64,000 bases of DNA from Ralstonia sp. UNC404CL21Col (GCF_000620465.1 NZ_JIBE01000007.1:1-64000); one strand, 5' to 3'. Numbered from the stretch's first letter, positions 7,807 through 18,188 are shown. The notes: a model not told the origin generated them from the sequence alone. Translations and numbers: made by a program.

Positions 7807-9336
7807 ATGACCGAACTCGAATTCAAATCGCTGGCCGACCAGGGCTACAACCGCATTCCGCTGATTGCCGAGGCATTGGCCGACCTGGAGACGCCGCTGT
7901 CGCTGTATCTGAAGCTGGCGCAATCGCACGACCGCGGCACGCACACGTTCCTGCTGGAATCGGTGGTGGGCGGCGAGCGCTTCGGGCGCTACTCCTTCAT
8001 CGGCCTGCATGCGTGCACGCTGCTGCGTGTGAAGGGCAATCGCACGGAAGTCGTCACCGACGGCAAGGTGGTGGAAACGAACGAAGGCAATCCGCTGGAC
8101 TTCATCGCCGCCTTCGAGCGTCGCCAGAAGGTGGCGCTGCGCCCGGGCCTGCCGCGCTTCTGCGGCGGCCTGGCCGGCTATTTCGGCTACGACGCCGTGC
8201 GCTTTATCGAGCCCCGCCTGGCCGAGACCGCCCCGCCCGACGATCTGCAGCTGCCCGACATCCAGCTCATGCTCTGCGAAGAGCTGGCCGTGATCGACAA
8301 CCTGTCCGGCAAGCTCTACCTGATCGTCTACGCCGATCCGTCGAAGCCCGAGGCGTATTCGCACGCCAAGCAGCGCCTGCGCGCGCTGCGCACCAAGCTG
8401 CACCAGCCGGTGGATGTGCCGGTGACATCGCCGTCGGTGCGCACCGACACCATCCGCGAGTTCGACAAGGCGGACTACATCACCGCCGTGCTCAAGGCCA
8501 AGGAATACATCGCTGCCGGGGACATGATGCAGGTGCAGATCGGCCAGCGCCTGGTCAAGCCGTTCCGCGATGCGCCGCTGTCGCTGTACCGCGCGCTGCG
8601 TTCGCTGAACCCGTCGCCGTACATGTACTTCTACAACTTCGGCGACATGCAGATCGTCGGCGCGTCGCCGGAAATCCTGGTGCGCCAGGAAGAGCGCCGC
8701 ATCCCGGCATCCACCAACGGCAACGGCGCCGACGAATCCGCCCGCATCGTGACGATCCGCCCGCTGGCCGGCACGCGCCCGCGCGGCAACACGCCCGAGC
8801 GCGACGCAGAACTCGCCACCGAGCTGCTCAACGACCCGAAGGAAATCGCCGAGCACGTCATGCTGATCGACCTGGCGCGCAACGACATCGGCCGCATTGC
8901 CGAGATCGGCTCGGTCAAGGTGACGGATCAGATGGTCATCGAGAAGTATTCGCACGTGCAGCACATCGTCAGCTCCGTCGAGGGCCGCCTGAAACCCGGC
9001 ATGACGAACATGGACGTGCTGCGCGCGACCTTCCCGGCGGGCACGCTGTCGGGCGCGCCCAAAGTGCGCGCGATGGAGATCATCGACGAGCTGGAGCCGG
9101 TCAAGCGCGGCATCTACGGCGGTGCCGTCGGCTACCTCTCGTTCTCGGGCGAGATGGATCTGGCGATCGCGATCCGCACCGGCATCATCAAGGACGGCAA
9201 TCTCTATGTGCAGGCCGCCGCCGGCGTAGTGGCCGATTCGGACCCGGATGCCGAATGGAGGGAGACCGAACACAAGGCGCGCGCCGTGCTGCGTGCGGCC
9301 GAGCAAGTGCAAGACGGCCTCGACGCCGATTTCTGA
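7807..9336 (+). CDS. trpE: Anthranilate synthase component I
   Basis: This 509-residue protein converts chorismate with ammonia to anthranilate, the first committed step to tryptophan. The N-terminal feedback site [18 protein letters not shown] is intact, so inhibition by tryptophan is expected. The chorismate-binding half has [15 protein letters not shown], the ASPEILV strand, [26 protein letters not shown] and [19 protein letters not shown] short polar stretch ([11 protein letters not shown]) sits before the IRPLAGT motif. Component II (trpG) follows after 16 nt. The ATG at 7807 has a weak ribosome binding site. Confidence 0.97.
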   Translation: MTELEFKSLADQGYNRIPLIAEALADLETPLSLYLKLAQSHDRGTHTFLLESVVGGERFGRYSFIGLHACTLLRVKGNRTEVVTDGKVVETNEGNPLDFIAAFERRQKVALRPGLPRFCGGLAGYFGYDAVRFIEPRLAETAPPDDLQLPDIQLMLCEELAVIDNLSGKLYLIVYADPSKPEAYSHAKQRLRALRTKLHQPVDVPVTSPSVRTDTIREFDKADYITAVLKAKEYIAAGDMMQVQIGQRLVKPFRDAPLSLYRALRSLNPSPYMYFYNFGDMQIVGASPEILVRQEERRIPASTNGNGADESARIVTIRPLAGTRPRGNTPERDAELATELLNDPKEIAEHVMLIDLARNDIGRIAEIGSVKVTDQMVIEKYSHVQHIVSSVEGRLKPGMTNMDVLRATFPAGTLSGAPKVRAMEIIDELEPVKRGIYGGAVGYLSFSGEMDLAIAIRTGIIKDGNLYVQAAAGVVADSDPDAEWRETEHKARAVLRAAEQVQDGLDADF

Positions 9337-9352
9337 GGTTAAGGAGACCACC

Positions 9353-9922
9353 ATGCTTTTGATGCTCGATAACTACGACTCCTTTACCTACAACATCGTC
9401 CAGTACTTCGGCGAACTCGGCCAGGATGTGCACACGGTGCGCAACGACGAGATCACGATCGAAGAGATCGAAAAGCTGAACCCGGAGCGCATCTGCCTGT
9501 CGCCCGGCCCGTGCACGCCGACGGAAGCCGGCATCCTGGTTCCGGCGCTCAAGCACTTTGCGGGACGCGTGCCCATCCTGGGCGTGTGCCTCGGACACCA
9601 GGCGATTGCCGATGCGTTTGGCGGCCGCGTGATCCGCGCGCAGAAAGTGATGCATGGCAAGGTCAGCACCATCGAAAACACCGGCGTGGGCGTGTTCGCC
9701 AACCTGCCGCGGCATTTCAAGGTGACGCGCTATCACTCGCTTGCCATTGAGCGCGAAACGCTGCCCGACTGCCTGGAAATTACCGCCTGGACTGAAGACG
9801 GCGAAATCATGGGCGTGCGCCACAAGACGCTGCCGGTGGAAGGTGTGCAGTTCCACCCGGAATCGATCCTGTCGGAACACGGCCACGCGCTGCTCGGCAA
9901 TTTCCTGAAGGAACGCTTCTGA
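9353..9922 (+). CDS. trpG: Anthranilate synthase component II (glutamine amidotransferase)
   Basis: This 189-residue class-I glutamine amidotransferase supplies ammonia to TrpE, and in many bacteria to PabB as well. The nucleophile is Cys79 in [14 protein letters not shown]. The His-Glu pair is in [16 protein letters not shown]. The N-terminus [19 protein letters not shown] is typical. The ATG follows AAGGAG. Its stop overlaps the start of the next gene (TGATG), indicating translational coupling to a small secreted protein. Confidence 0.96.
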   Translation: MLLMLDNYDSFTYNIVQYFGELGQDVHTVRNDEITIEEIEKLNPERICLSPGPCTPTEAGILVPALKHFAGRVPILGVCLGHQAIADAFGGRVIRAQKVMHGKVSTIENTGVGVFANLPRHFKVTRYHSLAIERETLPDCLEITAWTEDGEIMGVRHKTLPVEGVQFHPESILSEHGHALLGNFLKERF

Positions 9923-10359
9923 TGCGCCGCGCGTGCGCGATGGCGCTGGCGCTGGCGATGATGGCAAGCCTGCCGGCGATGGCTGGCACGCTGGAGGCCT
10001 GCCGGGCCGCCCAGCCCGAGGCCGGCAACGTCGCCCAATGCGTGCAGACCGCACGCAAGGCGGCACAGACGGAACTGGCGTCGGCCGAATCGACACGCCG
10101 CACCGCACTCCGCGCCCGTATCGCTGCCAACAAAGGCACGGACCGCGGCGTCGCCATGGCATTCGACCGCACCGTGCGCGCACACCAACTCTACCGGCAG
10201 GCCGAATGCGACCTGCAACGCCGCCTGGCCCGCAATGCGCCCGATGCCGAACTGGCTGAAGCCGCATGCGAGGCCGATCTCTCGCGCGAGCGCATCGGCG
10301 CCTTGCGCGACGCCGCACAGCCGGTCACCCCGGCTGCGGCAACGGCTGCGCCCAACTGA
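9922..10359 (+). CDS. Small secreted protein inserted in the trp cluster, LprI/DUF1311-like
   Basis: This 145-residue protein starts in the trpG stop codon. A signal peptide (residues 1-21, [21 protein letters not shown]) predicts a periplasmic location. The mature part is alpha-helical and Ala/Arg-rich. It has paired cysteines ([14 protein letters not shown], and later AECDLQRRL and [12 protein letters not shown]) spaced somewhat like the lysozyme-inhibitor LprI N-terminal domain. That similarity is from memory of the pattern, not a search. Its place between trpG and trpD is unusual, and it has no obvious link to tryptophan synthesis. Confidence 0.65.
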   Translation: MRRACAMALALAMMASLPAMAGTLEACRAAQPEAGNVAQCVQTARKAAQTELASAESTRRTALRARIAANKGTDRGVAMAFDRTVRAHQLYRQAECDLQRRLARNAPDAELAEAACEADLSRERIGALRDAAQPVTPAAATAAPN

Positions 10360-10372
10360 ATACGGAACGACC

Positions 10373-11410
10373 ATGTCCATCACTCCGCAAGAAGCGCTCG
10401 TCCGCTGTATCGAACATCGGGAAATCTTCCACGACGAAATGCTGCACCTGATGCGGCTCATCATGCGCGGCGAGATGTCGCCCGTGATGGCCGCAGCCAT
10501 CACCATGGGGCTGCGCGTCAAAAAAGAAACCATCGGCGAAATCGCGGCCGCTGCCACCGTCATGCGCGAATTCGCCACCAAGGTCGACGTGCCCGCTGAG
10601 GTGTCCGACCATTTTGTCGACATCGTCGGCACGGGCGGCGACGGCGCCAACACGTTCAACATCTCCACCGCCTCGATGTTCGTGGCGGCGGCGGCCGGCG
10701 CACGTATCGCCAAGCATGGCGGACGCGGCGTCAGCTCCAAGTCGGGCAGCGCCGATGTGCTGGAGGCGCTAGGCGTGAACATCATGCTCACGCCTGAGCA
10801 GGTGGCTGAATCGATCGAGACGGTCGGCATCGGCTTCATGTTCGCGCCCAACCACCACCCGGCCATGAAGAACGTCGCCCCGATCCGCAAGGAACTGGGC
10901 GTGCGCACGATCTTCAACATCCTTGGGCCGCTGACCAACCCGGCCGGCGCGCCGAACATCCTGATGGGCGTGTTCCATCCGGACCTGGTCGGCATTCAGG
11001 TGCGCGTGATGCAGCGCCTGGGCGCCAAGCACGCGGTGGTCGTCTACGGCAAGGACGGCATGGACGAGGTGTCACTCGGCGCCGCCACGCTGGTCGGGGA
11101 ACTCAAGGACGGCGTCGTCACCGAATACGAAATCCATCCGGAAGACTTCGGGCTGCAGATGGTCTCCAACCGCAGCCTAAAGGTGGCCGACGCCGACGAG
11201 TCCAAAGCCATGCTGATCGAAGCGCTCGAGAACAAGCCCGGCACGCCGCGCGAGATCGTCTCGCTCAACGCGGGTGCTGCACTGTACGCAGCCAACATCG
11301 CCGGCTCGATCGGCGACGGCATGAAGCTGGCCCGCGAAGCCATCGCCTCGGGCGCCGCGCGCGCCAAGCTCGATGAACTCGTGCGCGTCACCAACCAGTT
11401 CAAAGCCTGA
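10373..11410 (+). CDS. trpD: Anthranilate phosphoribosyltransferase
   Basis: This 345-residue enzyme transfers the phosphoribosyl group of PRPP to anthranilate. The PRPP/anthranilate site is in [20 protein letters not shown] and the following [21 protein letters not shown]. The second metal-binding block is [13 protein letters not shown]. The ATG at 10373 was chosen over in-frame upstream codons because it matches the usual N-terminus ([22 protein letters not shown]). trpC begins one nucleotide after its stop, so the two are clearly cotranslated. Confidence 0.96.
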   Translation: MSITPQEALVRCIEHREIFHDEMLHLMRLIMRGEMSPVMAAAITMGLRVKKETIGEIAAAATVMREFATKVDVPAEVSDHFVDIVGTGGDGANTFNISTASMFVAAAAGARIAKHGGRGVSSKSGSADVLEALGVNIMLTPEQVAESIETVGIGFMFAPNHHPAMKNVAPIRKELGVRTIFNILGPLTNPAGAPNILMGVFHPDLVGIQVRVMQRLGAKHAVVVYGKDGMDEVSLGAATLVGELKDGVVTEYEIHPEDFGLQMVSNRSLKVADADESKAMLIEALENKPGTPREIVSLNAGAALYAANIAGSIGDGMKLAREAIASGAARAKLDELVRVTNQFKA

Positions 11411-11411
11411 T

Positions 11412-12215
11412 ATGTCCGACATCCTGCAGAAAATCCTGGCCGTGAAGGCCGAAGAAGTGGCCGCCGCCCGCAAGCACCGCGACCTGCCCAGCGTGCGCGC
11501 CGAAGCCGAAGCCAACCGCACCGACAGCACGCTCGGCGCCCGCGGCTTTGCCAGGGCGATGCGCGACAAGATCGCCGCCGGCAACGCGGCGGTCATCGCC
11601 GAAGTGAAAAAGGCGTCGCCGTCCAAGGGCGTGCTGCGCCCGAACTTCAAGCCCGCCGACATCGCCCGCAGCTATGCGGAACACGGCGCCGCGTGCCTCT
11701 CCGTCCTGACCGATGAGCAGTTCTTCCAAGGCCACGCCGACTACCTGCGTGAGGCGCGCGCCGCCTGCACGCTGCCGGTGCTGCGCAAGGATTTCATGGT
11801 GGATCTGTACCAGGTGTACGAAGGGCGCTCGTGGGGCGCGGACTGCATCCTGCTGATCGTGGCCGCGCTGGACCAGGGCCTGATGGAAGAACTCGAAGCG
11901 TGCGCGCTGGAACTCGGCATGGACGTGCTGGTGGAAGTGCACGACGGCCACGAACTGGACCGCGCGCTGCGTCTGCAAACGCCGCTGGTGGGCGTGAACA
12001 ACCGCAACCTGCGCACGTTCGAGACGTCGCTCGACAACACGCTCGGCCTGCTCAAGCACATGCCGGACGACCGCATCGTCGTCACGGAATCCGGCATCCT
12101 CACGCCGGACGACGCGCGCAAGATGCGCGCCGCCGCCGTCAACGCGTTCCTCGTCGGCGAAGCCTTCATGCGTGCAGACGACCCGGGCGCCGAACTGGCC
12201 CGCCTGTTCGCCTGA
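11412..12215 (+). CDS. trpC: Indole-3-glycerol phosphate synthase
   Basis: This 267-residue monofunctional TIM-barrel enzyme closes the indole ring from CdRP. Motifs: [16 protein letters not shown] near residue 60, [36 protein letters not shown] and the C-terminal phosphate loop [10 protein letters not shown]...[16 protein letters not shown]. It is not fused to trpF; trpF, trpB and trpA are not in the window, which is usual for betaproteobacteria where they form a separate cluster. Confidence 0.96.
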   Translation: MSDILQKILAVKAEEVAAARKHRDLPSVRAEAEANRTDSTLGARGFARAMRDKIAAGNAAVIAEVKKASPSKGVLRPNFKPADIARSYAEHGAACLSVLTDEQFFQGHADYLREARAACTLPVLRKDFMVDLYQVYEGRSWGADCILLIVAALDQGLMEELEACALELGMDVLVEVHDGHELDRALRLQTPLVGVNNRNLRTFETSLDNTLGLLKHMPDDRIVVTESGILTPDDARKMRAAAVNAFLVGEAFMRADDPGAELARLFA

Positions 12216-12225
12216 GTGCCGCACC

Positions 12226-12885
12226 ATGGCCCGCGAGATTGAACTGAAGCTGGCCGTATCGGCCGGCACGCACGACGCACTGGTCGGCTGGCTGGACGCC
12301 AATGCGCAGGCGGCCGGCTCGGTGGAATTGGCGAATGTCTACTACGACACACCCGACCAGGCGCTGGCGCGCAGCCGTGCCGCATTGCGCGTGCGCCGTC
12401 AGGGCAGCCAATGGCTGCAAACGCTGAAGACCGCAGCCGTGAGTACGTCCGGTCTGAGCGCCCGCCACGAATGGGAGGTGCCGCTGCAGAACGACGCACT
12501 GTCCGTCGATGCCTTCGCTGCCAACAACGCCGCCGAAGCCGCCGACTATGTCCGCCCGCATGCGGCTGCGCTCGCCCCGCTGTTCCGCACCGACTTCACG
12601 CGCCGCCTGTGGCATGTCGCAGCGGATGGCGGTGAGATCGAGATCGCGCTGGATGCCGGGGCCATCCTCATCCCCGGCACCCAGGCACGCGAGCCGATCG
12701 ACGAACTGGAACTGGAGTGGAAGCCCGCCGCGGGCAGCACGCTCACCGAAGACGCGATTGCCGAACGCCTGCACGCCTGGACGCAGAAGTTGCGCGCCGC
12801 TGTGACCGGCCTCGCGCCACTCGACATCAGCAAGGCGCAACGCGGCTACCAACTGTGCGCGAAAGCCACTGGGGGCCAGCCGTGA
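12226..12885 (+). CDS. CYTH domain protein (probable inorganic or organic triphosphatase)
   Basis: This is a 219-residue CYTH (triphosphate tunnel metalloenzyme) protein without a CHAD domain. The signature ExExK is at the N-terminus (REIELKLAV). Alternating charged residues line the expected tunnel strands (YYDTPDQAL, ALRVRRQGSQWLQTLKT, HEWEVPL, EIEIALDAG, IDELELEWK). Members hydrolyse tripolyphosphate or thiamine triphosphate, or make cAMP; substrate cannot be read from sequence. Its stop overlaps the GTG start of ung, so it belongs to the trp-distal operon. Confidence 0.85.
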   Translation: MAREIELKLAVSAGTHDALVGWLDANAQAAGSVELANVYYDTPDQALARSRAALRVRRQGSQWLQTLKTAAVSTSGLSARHEWEVPLQNDALSVDAFAANNAAEAADYVRPHAAALAPLFRTDFTRRLWHVAADGGEIEIALDAGAILIPGTQAREPIDELELEWKPAAGSTLTEDAIAERLHAWTQKLRAAVTGLAPLDISKAQRGYQLCAKATGGQP

Positions 12886-13673
12886 CGCGACGCGCCCATC
12901 CGGCGCAAGCCGCCCTCTTCGACGAACCGGCAGCAGACACGACCGCCGTCGGTTTCACCCCGCTGGCCCAGCAGTTCGACGCCCTGCCCGCCGACTGGAA
13001 GGCAATCCTCACGCCGTGTATCGCGCAGACCAACTGGCCGGAGCTATGCGCCTTTGTCGATGGCGAGCGCGCAGCCGGCAAACCGATCTTTCCGACGGAC
13101 GTTTTCCGTGCCCTGCACCTGACGTCAGTGGACGATGTGCGCGTCGTCATCCTCGGCCAGGATCCGTACCACGGCACGGGCACCGTCGATGGCCGTGAGA
13201 TTCCGCAGGCGCATGGCTTGGCGTTCTCGGTGCCGGCCGGTGTGCGCGTGCCGCCCAGCCTGCGCAATATCTACAAGGAAATCGAAGCGGAATTCGGCTG
13301 CAAGCTGCCGAGCACCTCCGGCAACCTGGAAGGCTGGGCACAGCAAGGCGTGCTGCTGCTGAACACGGTGCTCACCGTCGAGCAAGGCCAGGCGGCAAGC
13401 CACGCCAAGCGCGGGTGGGAACGCATCACCGATTGCCTGCTGGAGCAACTCGCGCGCGTCGGCCACAAGCGCGTGTTCATGCTGTGGGGCAGCCACGCAC
13501 AGGCCAAACGGGCGCTGCTGTCGGACGGGCACCTGGTGCTGGAGGCGCCGCACCCGTCGCCGTTGTCAGCGCATCGCGGATTCCTGGGGTGCGGGCATTT
13601 CAAGACGGCCAATGATTGGCTGGCGGCGCAGCACCAGCCGACCATCGACTGGCTGAAACCGCAGGCCGCGTGA
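12882..13673 (+). CDS. ung: Uracil-DNA glycosylase, family 1
   Basis: This 263-residue enzyme removes uracil from DNA. The catalytic motif A LGQDPYHGTG (with the water-activating Asp) and motif B HPSPLSAHRGFLGCGHF are both intact, and LLLNTVLTV is the expected middle strand. The N-terminus (about 25 residues) is a non-conserved Ala/Pro-rich tail. The start is GTG 12882, overlapping the CYTH stop. A loop at GTGTVDGREIPQAHGLAFSV is slightly longer than in E. coli Ung. It is the last gene before the 21-bp repeat array. Confidence 0.93.
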   Translation: MTRRAHPAQAALFDEPAADTTAVGFTPLAQQFDALPADWKAILTPCIAQTNWPELCAFVDGERAAGKPIFPTDVFRALHLTSVDDVRVVILGQDPYHGTGTVDGREIPQAHGLAFSVPAGVRVPPSLRNIYKEIEAEFGCKLPSTSGNLEGWAQQGVLLLNTVLTVEQGQAASHAKRGWERITDCLLEQLARVGHKRVFMLWGSHAQAKRALLSDGHLVLEAPHPSPLSAHRGFLGCGHFKTANDWLAAQHQPTIDWLKPQAA

Positions 13674-13713
13674 ACTGCGCGGGCCACGCAGCCCCATCGA
13701 TGAGCCACCGAGC

Positions 13714-14087
13714 GTCGGCTTTGACTGTCTGAGGGCCGAGTTCGGCGCTCCAAGGCCCGACTTCGAGTCTCCGACATTCGAAGTCGACTCTCCGAGGCCC
13801 GGCTTCGACTCTCCGAGGTCCGACGCTTTGACTCTCCGAGGCCCACCGTTGACGCTCCGAAGGTCGTCTTCGACTGTCTGAGGGTCGCGCTCGACTCTCC
13901 GAGGCTCAAATTCGACTTTTTTCGGCTCGCGTTTGAGTCTTCAAGATCCGTCCTCGGCCCTCCGAGGCTCGACTTCGACCCTCTGACGCTGACCTTTGAC
14001 GCTTAAACGCTGGATTTCGACTGTCTGTCGGTGGACTTCGGCTCTTTGAGCCCCGTCGTCGACGGTCCGAGGCTCAGCCCGGCCGCG
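13714..14087. repeat. Degenerate 21-bp tandem repeat array (about 17 units)
   Basis: From 13714 to the fusC-type stop codon the sequence is a head-to-tail series of 20-23-bp units. They share a core like CTTCGACTCTCCGAGGCCCGA. The middle units (about 13780-13920) are best conserved and the outer ones drift. The 21-bp period gives heptapeptide periodicity in any frame, which explains the antisense Ser/Arg-rich ORF over it. There are no unique spacers, so it is not a CRISPR. It lies between the convergent ung and FUSC genes and may act as a folded intercistronic or protein-bound element. Confidence 0.75.
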
Positions 14088-16304
14088 CTAGTCCTTCGAA
14101 ATACGCAGCGCACGCCCGAGCGCGCCGCAGCGCAATGCGATCTTGGACGTGTCAGCCCGCAGCGCCTGCAGACGGCGCTCCAGCAGGTGCATCGCCGACA
14201 GCGATTCCGATTCGGCCGCAGCGTCGACCATGCGGGAGCGTGCCGACTGATCGGCGAAGTCGGCTGCGCCCAGCTCCTGCGTGTCGCGCGGGCGCACGCC
14301 CCACCCACCTTCATGGACGGCCTGGTCGAAGCGCTCCTTGGCGCGCGTCAGGCTTTCGAGCGCGGCTTCTGCCGTCTGCTCGACCAGCGCCCGCGTATCG
14401 GCCTCGTCCAGTTCCTGCGCGCGTTGCCGCACAAGAATGCGCACCGCCGCGACGTGCGCCGCCACGAGGTAGTTCTGCACGATGAAGCGGTTCAGGTTGT
14501 CGACGGCGCGGTGCCGGCTCTTGGGCTCGTCGAGCATGCGCGCAAAGGCTGCGATGAGCCCGGTCAGCGATTCCATGAACTGCTTGCGCTGCACGCGATA
14601 GGCGAAGTCGTCCTTGAGCGTGCCGAGCAGCAAGTCGCGCGCGGCCTCGATAAAGCGGCGGTTGGTGCGCAGCACGTCGTCCACCAGCTTGGGCAGGTTG
14701 CGGTATTCCCAGCTCGGCAGGACATAGCTGAACGCGGTGGCGATGGCCGCGCCGATCAGCGTGTCGACCAGGCGTTCGCCAATGGCGCCCTTGCTGCCGG
14801 GCAACAGCAGGTTGATCTGGATGAGCACCTGCACGCACGCCGCAATGGCCGTGTAGCGGTAGCGCACGGTGACGAACGCGGCGCTGGCGGCCGTCGACAG
14901 GTACAGCACGCCCATCAGGATCCACGTCGAATGGGTGAAGCGCAGGATCACCGCTGCGATCACGCAGCCGATCAGCGTGCCGAGCACCCGGTCGAAGTTG
15001 CGCTGGCGCGTCATGCTGAACGTCGGCTTGAGGATCACGACGATGGTCAGCAAGACCCAGTAGCCGTGCGAGCTATACGGGAGATGGTCGGCAATCCACA
15101 GCCCCGCCGCCACGGCCATGGAAATGCGCAGCGCAAAACGCAGCACGGGCGAGCGCCACGTCAGCTCTTCCAGCACCAGCCGCAACTCGTATTTCTGGCG
15201 CGTGAGAAACGGCGTCATGTCGGGGCGCAGCAGCACCTGCGACAGCTCGACCGGCGTGGCGGTGGCAGCGTGCAGCTGCGCCATGAGGCGGATCGCGCCC
15301 CGCACCGTCGCCACCGACTCTTCGAGCGCGGCAATCGCCTCCATCGGCACGCCGTGATGGTTCTGCTGCAGTTCGTGCAACGCGTCTTCAATGGCGGCCA
15401 CTTCGCGGTCGTACGACAGCGGCGTGGGCGACGGCCTGTCACGGCCGACGGCATAGGCCACGCCTTCGATGTCCATGCGCATGCGTTCGATCACGTCGCG
15501 CAGCAGACGCATCACCTCGGCGTCGGCCAGCCACTGGCGCAGCAGCGGGTAGTCGGTATTGGACGACAGCAAATACTCGTAGATGTCCAGCATCCGCATG
15601 TGGATCTGCACGAGACGGCCATCGCTGGCGGTGCGGTTGTCGCGGAAGACGAAATCGCGCGCCACCTGCTGCTTGTCGGCCACCGAAATCTGCTGGCGCA
15701 CGAGCGCATTGAACTGCTCGTCGAAATCCTTGGACGCGTCGTAGAAGCCGGCCTTGCGTTCCACGTAGACAGCCAGTTCGTAGAGGCATTCGGCCAACAC
15801 CTGCTCTTTGATACGGCGGCGCTGGCCCCACGCCACCGCCATCGCAAACGCCATATAGCCGATGGCGCCGAGGAAGAACTGCAGTGTGTGCTCCACGGCT
15901 TCGCGGAAGGCGAATTCCTCGGTGAACGTGAGCGTCATGACGAACAGCGCCGCAAACTGCAGCGGCATCGTCTTGTTGCCGTACGCCACCATGAGCCCCG
16001 CCAGGAAGCTCACCACCACGATCACCGCCGGAAGGATCGCGTACGGCGTTGCCACCGCCACGAGAAACGTGACGGCCGTCGTCAGCAGCACGCACGCCAT
16101 CATCTCGTTGAACTTGTGCCGCAGCGGGCTGGGCAAATCCATGAGGCTCGTGCACAGCGCGCCGATCGACACCACCATCGCGCCCTGCAGGTCCATCACC
16201 AGCAGCGCGAGCAGCGTCAGGCCGATCACGCCGGTGGCAGTACGGATGCCGCGCGAAACGTAATGGCTGTAGAGGAACGTGCGTGGATCGTGGACGTAGT
16301 CCAT
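14088..16304 (-). CDS. FUSC-family inner-membrane protein (YccS/YhfK-like, aromatic-acid exporter type)
   Basis: This 738-residue protein shows the duplicated FUSC layout. The first set of about six hydrophobic helices spans residues 15-180, with a long cytoplasmic region (about 180-395). A second helical set (LRISMAVAAGLWIADHLPY, GYWVLLTIVVILKPTFSMT, DRVLGTLIGCVIAAVIL) and a C-terminal cytoplasmic helical domain follow. The motif WVLLTIVVILKPTFSMT...R...R..GT is the FUSC signature. Relatives include AaeB aromatic-acid efflux and YccS. The substrate cannot be assigned here. The gene's 3' end abuts the repeat array, and the M61 peptidase lies 12 nt upstream of its start. Confidence 0.85.
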   Translation of the reverse strand: MDYVHDPRTFLYSHYVSRGIRTATGVIGLTLLALLVMDLQGAMVVSIGALCTSLMDLPSPLRHKFNEMMACVLLTTAVTFLVAVATPYAILPAVIVVVSFLAGLMVAYGNKTMPLQFAALFVMTLTFTEEFAFREAVEHTLQFFLGAIGYMAFAMAVAWGQRRRIKEQVLAECLYELAVYVERKAGFYDASKDFDEQFNALVRQQISVADKQQVARDFVFRDNRTASDGRLVQIHMRMLDIYEYLLSSNTDYPLLRQWLADAEVMRLLRDVIERMRMDIEGVAYAVGRDRPSPTPLSYDREVAAIEDALHELQQNHHGVPMEAIAALEESVATVRGAIRLMAQLHAATATPVELSQVLLRPDMTPFLTRQKYELRLVLEELTWRSPVLRFALRISMAVAAGLWIADHLPYSSHGYWVLLTIVVILKPTFSMTRQRNFDRVLGTLIGCVIAAVILRFTHSTWILMGVLYLSTAASAAFVTVRYRYTAIAACVQVLIQINLLLPGSKGAIGERLVDTLIGAAIATAFSYVLPSWEYRNLPKLVDDVLRTNRRFIEAARDLLLGTLKDDFAYRVQRKQFMESLTGLIAAFARMLDEPKSRHRAVDNLNRFIVQNYLVAAHVAAVRILVRQRAQELDEADTRALVEQTAEAALESLTRAKERFDQAVHEGGWGVRPRDTQELGAADFADQSARSRMVDAAAESESLSAMHLLERRLQALRADTSKIALRCGALGRALRISKD

Positions 16305-16316
16305 CGGGCTACGGCG

Positions 16317-18188
16317 TCAGGCTGACTTGCCGCGTGCCGCACGCGTGCTGCGCGCCGCTGCCCGTTTGCCCAGCCATGCCGAGCGCAACGGCGAAGGCTC
16401 GGACGCGAGCGCCAGCGTGAACTGCGGCGTGGCATCCGCAGCCAGCGTGACGTCGAGCTGCATCAGTTCGTCGCGGCGGAACACGTGCACGGGGACGGTG
16501 TCGCCGGCGCGGTGGCGCGCGAGCATCTTGTCGAGCTGGCCGGTCGGCACACGCAGGCCGTCCAGCGCGACGACGAGGTCGCCGGCAGACAGACCGCCTT
16601 GCTGTGCCGGGCTGCCGTCAAACACCTGCTGCAGCTTGACGTAGCCGTTCTCGGTGCCGGTCTTGACGCCCAGGGCAAGCGCCGGGTCTGCCGCCTTGCG
16701 CGTGGCGCTCACGCCCATCGCCTTGAACAGCGCCGGCAGCGGCGGGTCGTCACGCCCCTCGGTCAACTGGCGGACCAGCGTGCGCAGGCGCACACCGGTG
16801 GTCTCTTCCATCAGGGTGATGAGCCCGGCTTCGGTCACGCCGCGCTGCGCGTGGCCGGCGGCGTAGAAGTCGCGGCCATACGTTACCCACAGGGCACGCA
16901 TCACGTCGTCGAGCGAACGTTCGCCGTGGGTCTGCGTGCGGATCGTCAGGTCCAGCGCCAGCGCCACCAGCGAGCCCTTGGTGTAGTAGCTGACGATGGC
17001 GTTGGGCGCGTTTTCGTCCTGGCGGTAGTACTTCGTCCAGGCGTCGAAGGAGCTTTCGGCCACGCTCTGTTTGAGGCGGCCGCTGCCGCGCAGCACACCA
17101 TTCCACGTCTTGCCGAGCATCTCCAGATACTGCGCTTCGGAGATCAGGCCCGAGCGCACCAGCATCAGGTCGTCGTAGTAGCTCGTGAACCCTTCAAACA
17201 GCCACAGCAGCGGCGTGTGGACCTCGCGGTCGAGCGCGTACGGCACGAAGGTGGCCGGCTTGATGCGCTTGACGTTCCAGGTGTGGAAATACTCGTGGCT
17301 GACGAGACCCAGGAAGGTGCGATAGCCCTCGGTGGTTTCATCGCGACCAGTGACGGGCAGATCGGCGCGCGCACACATCAATGCGGTGCTGGCGCGGTGT
17401 TCCAGGCCGCCATAGCCGTCGGTGGTCACCATCGTCATGAAGACGTAGCGGCGGTTGCTGTCGAGGAACGGCGCCGTGGCGGTCTGCGGCTCGAACAGGC
17501 GGATCTGCGCTTCGCAAATGCGCTTGAAATCGCGGGCGATGCGTTCCAGATCGAGGTTCGGCACACGGCCGGTAAAGACGGCGTCGTGCTGTGCGCCGCA
17601 GGCTTCGAACGACACCAGCTCGAACGTGCCCATTTCGACGGGGTGGTCGATCAGCTCGTCGTAATTGGCCGCTTCGTACCAGCCAAAACCGTAGCGCTTG
17701 GCGCCGGCCTTGCCCTGGACGCGGCCGGTCGCTTCGCGCAGCGCGGTGGCGACACGCCAGCCGCGGTAGGCCTCTCCGGCAGGCGGCTGGATGTCGACCA
17801 GGCAACGTTGGTCATCCGCGCCTTCCACACGCAGGAACACCGACGTGCCGTTGAAGAAGCCGTGCGTGGCATCCAGGTGCGCGGCACGCACCGACAAGTC
17901 CCACGCATAGACGTCGTAGGAAATCGTCAGCGGCCCGGTGCACGGCGCGGCCCACCACGTGTGCTTGTCGACCTTGGTCAGGCGCACCGGCCTGTGGGCG
18001 GACGACGCCTCGATCCGCACGATGTTGCGCGCGAACTCGCGGATCATGTAGCTGCCCGGAATCCACGCCGGCAGCGAAAAGCGCTGGCCCTGGCTGTCGG
18101 GCGCGTCAACCGTGACGGTGACGGTGAAAACGTGCGCCTCGGGCGCGGCGGGGGCGATGGTGTAGCGGATCGGCTTCATGGCGGACAT
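16317..18188 (-). CDS. M61 family metallopeptidase (glycyl aminopeptidase-like) with PDZ domain
   Basis: This is a 623-residue protein. The beta-rich N-terminal M61 domain is followed by the zinc site HEYFHTWNVKRIKP, with the third ligand in LFEGFTSYYDDLML. A C-terminal PDZ domain (FDGSPAQQGGLSAGDLVVALDGLRV) comes next, then a basic tail. M61 enzymes are glycyl-type aminopeptidases. No signal peptide is visible, so it is probably cytoplasmic. Two ATGs, 18188 and 18179, are equally possible starts; a TACAAT box overlaps the first, which favours the second. The preceding frame extension to 18392 is non-conserved. Confidence 0.88.
   Translation of the reverse strand: MSAMKPIRYTIAPAAPEAHVFTVTVTVDAPDSQGQRFSLPAWIPGSYMIREFARNIVRIEASSAHRPVRLTKVDKHTWWAAPCTGPLTISYDVYAWDLSVRAAHLDATHGFFNGTSVFLRVEGADDQRCLVDIQPPAGEAYRGWRVATALREATGRVQGKAGAKRYGFGWYEAANYDELIDHPVEMGTFELVSFEACGAQHDAVFTGRVPNLDLERIARDFKRICEAQIRLFEPQTATAPFLDSNRRYVFMTMVTTDGYGGLEHRASTALMCARADLPVTGRDETTEGYRTFLGLVSHEYFHTWNVKRIKPATFVPYALDREVHTPLLWLFEGFTSYYDDLMLVRSGLISEAQYLEMLGKTWNGVLRGSGRLKQSVAESSFDAWTKYYRQDENAPNAIVSYYTKGSLVALALDLTIRTQTHGERSLDDVMRALWVTYGRDFYAAGHAQRGVTEAGLITLMEETTGVRLRTLVRQLTEGRDDPPLPALFKAMGVSATRKAADPALALGVKTGTENGYVKLQQVFDGSPAQQGGLSAGDLVVALDGLRVPTGQLDKMLARHRAGDTVPVHVFRRDELMQLDVTLAADATPQFTLALASEPSPLRSAWLGKRAAARSTRAARGKSA

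Noticed and set aside
13271-13909. 212-codon minus-strand ORF with heptad Ser/Glu/Arg repeats
   Set aside because: The heptads arise from the 21-bp DNA repeat; the rest is antisense to ung, and there is no ribosome binding site.
13714-14087. CRISPR array
   Set aside because: Units are contiguous and degenerate, with no unique spacers and no cas genes.
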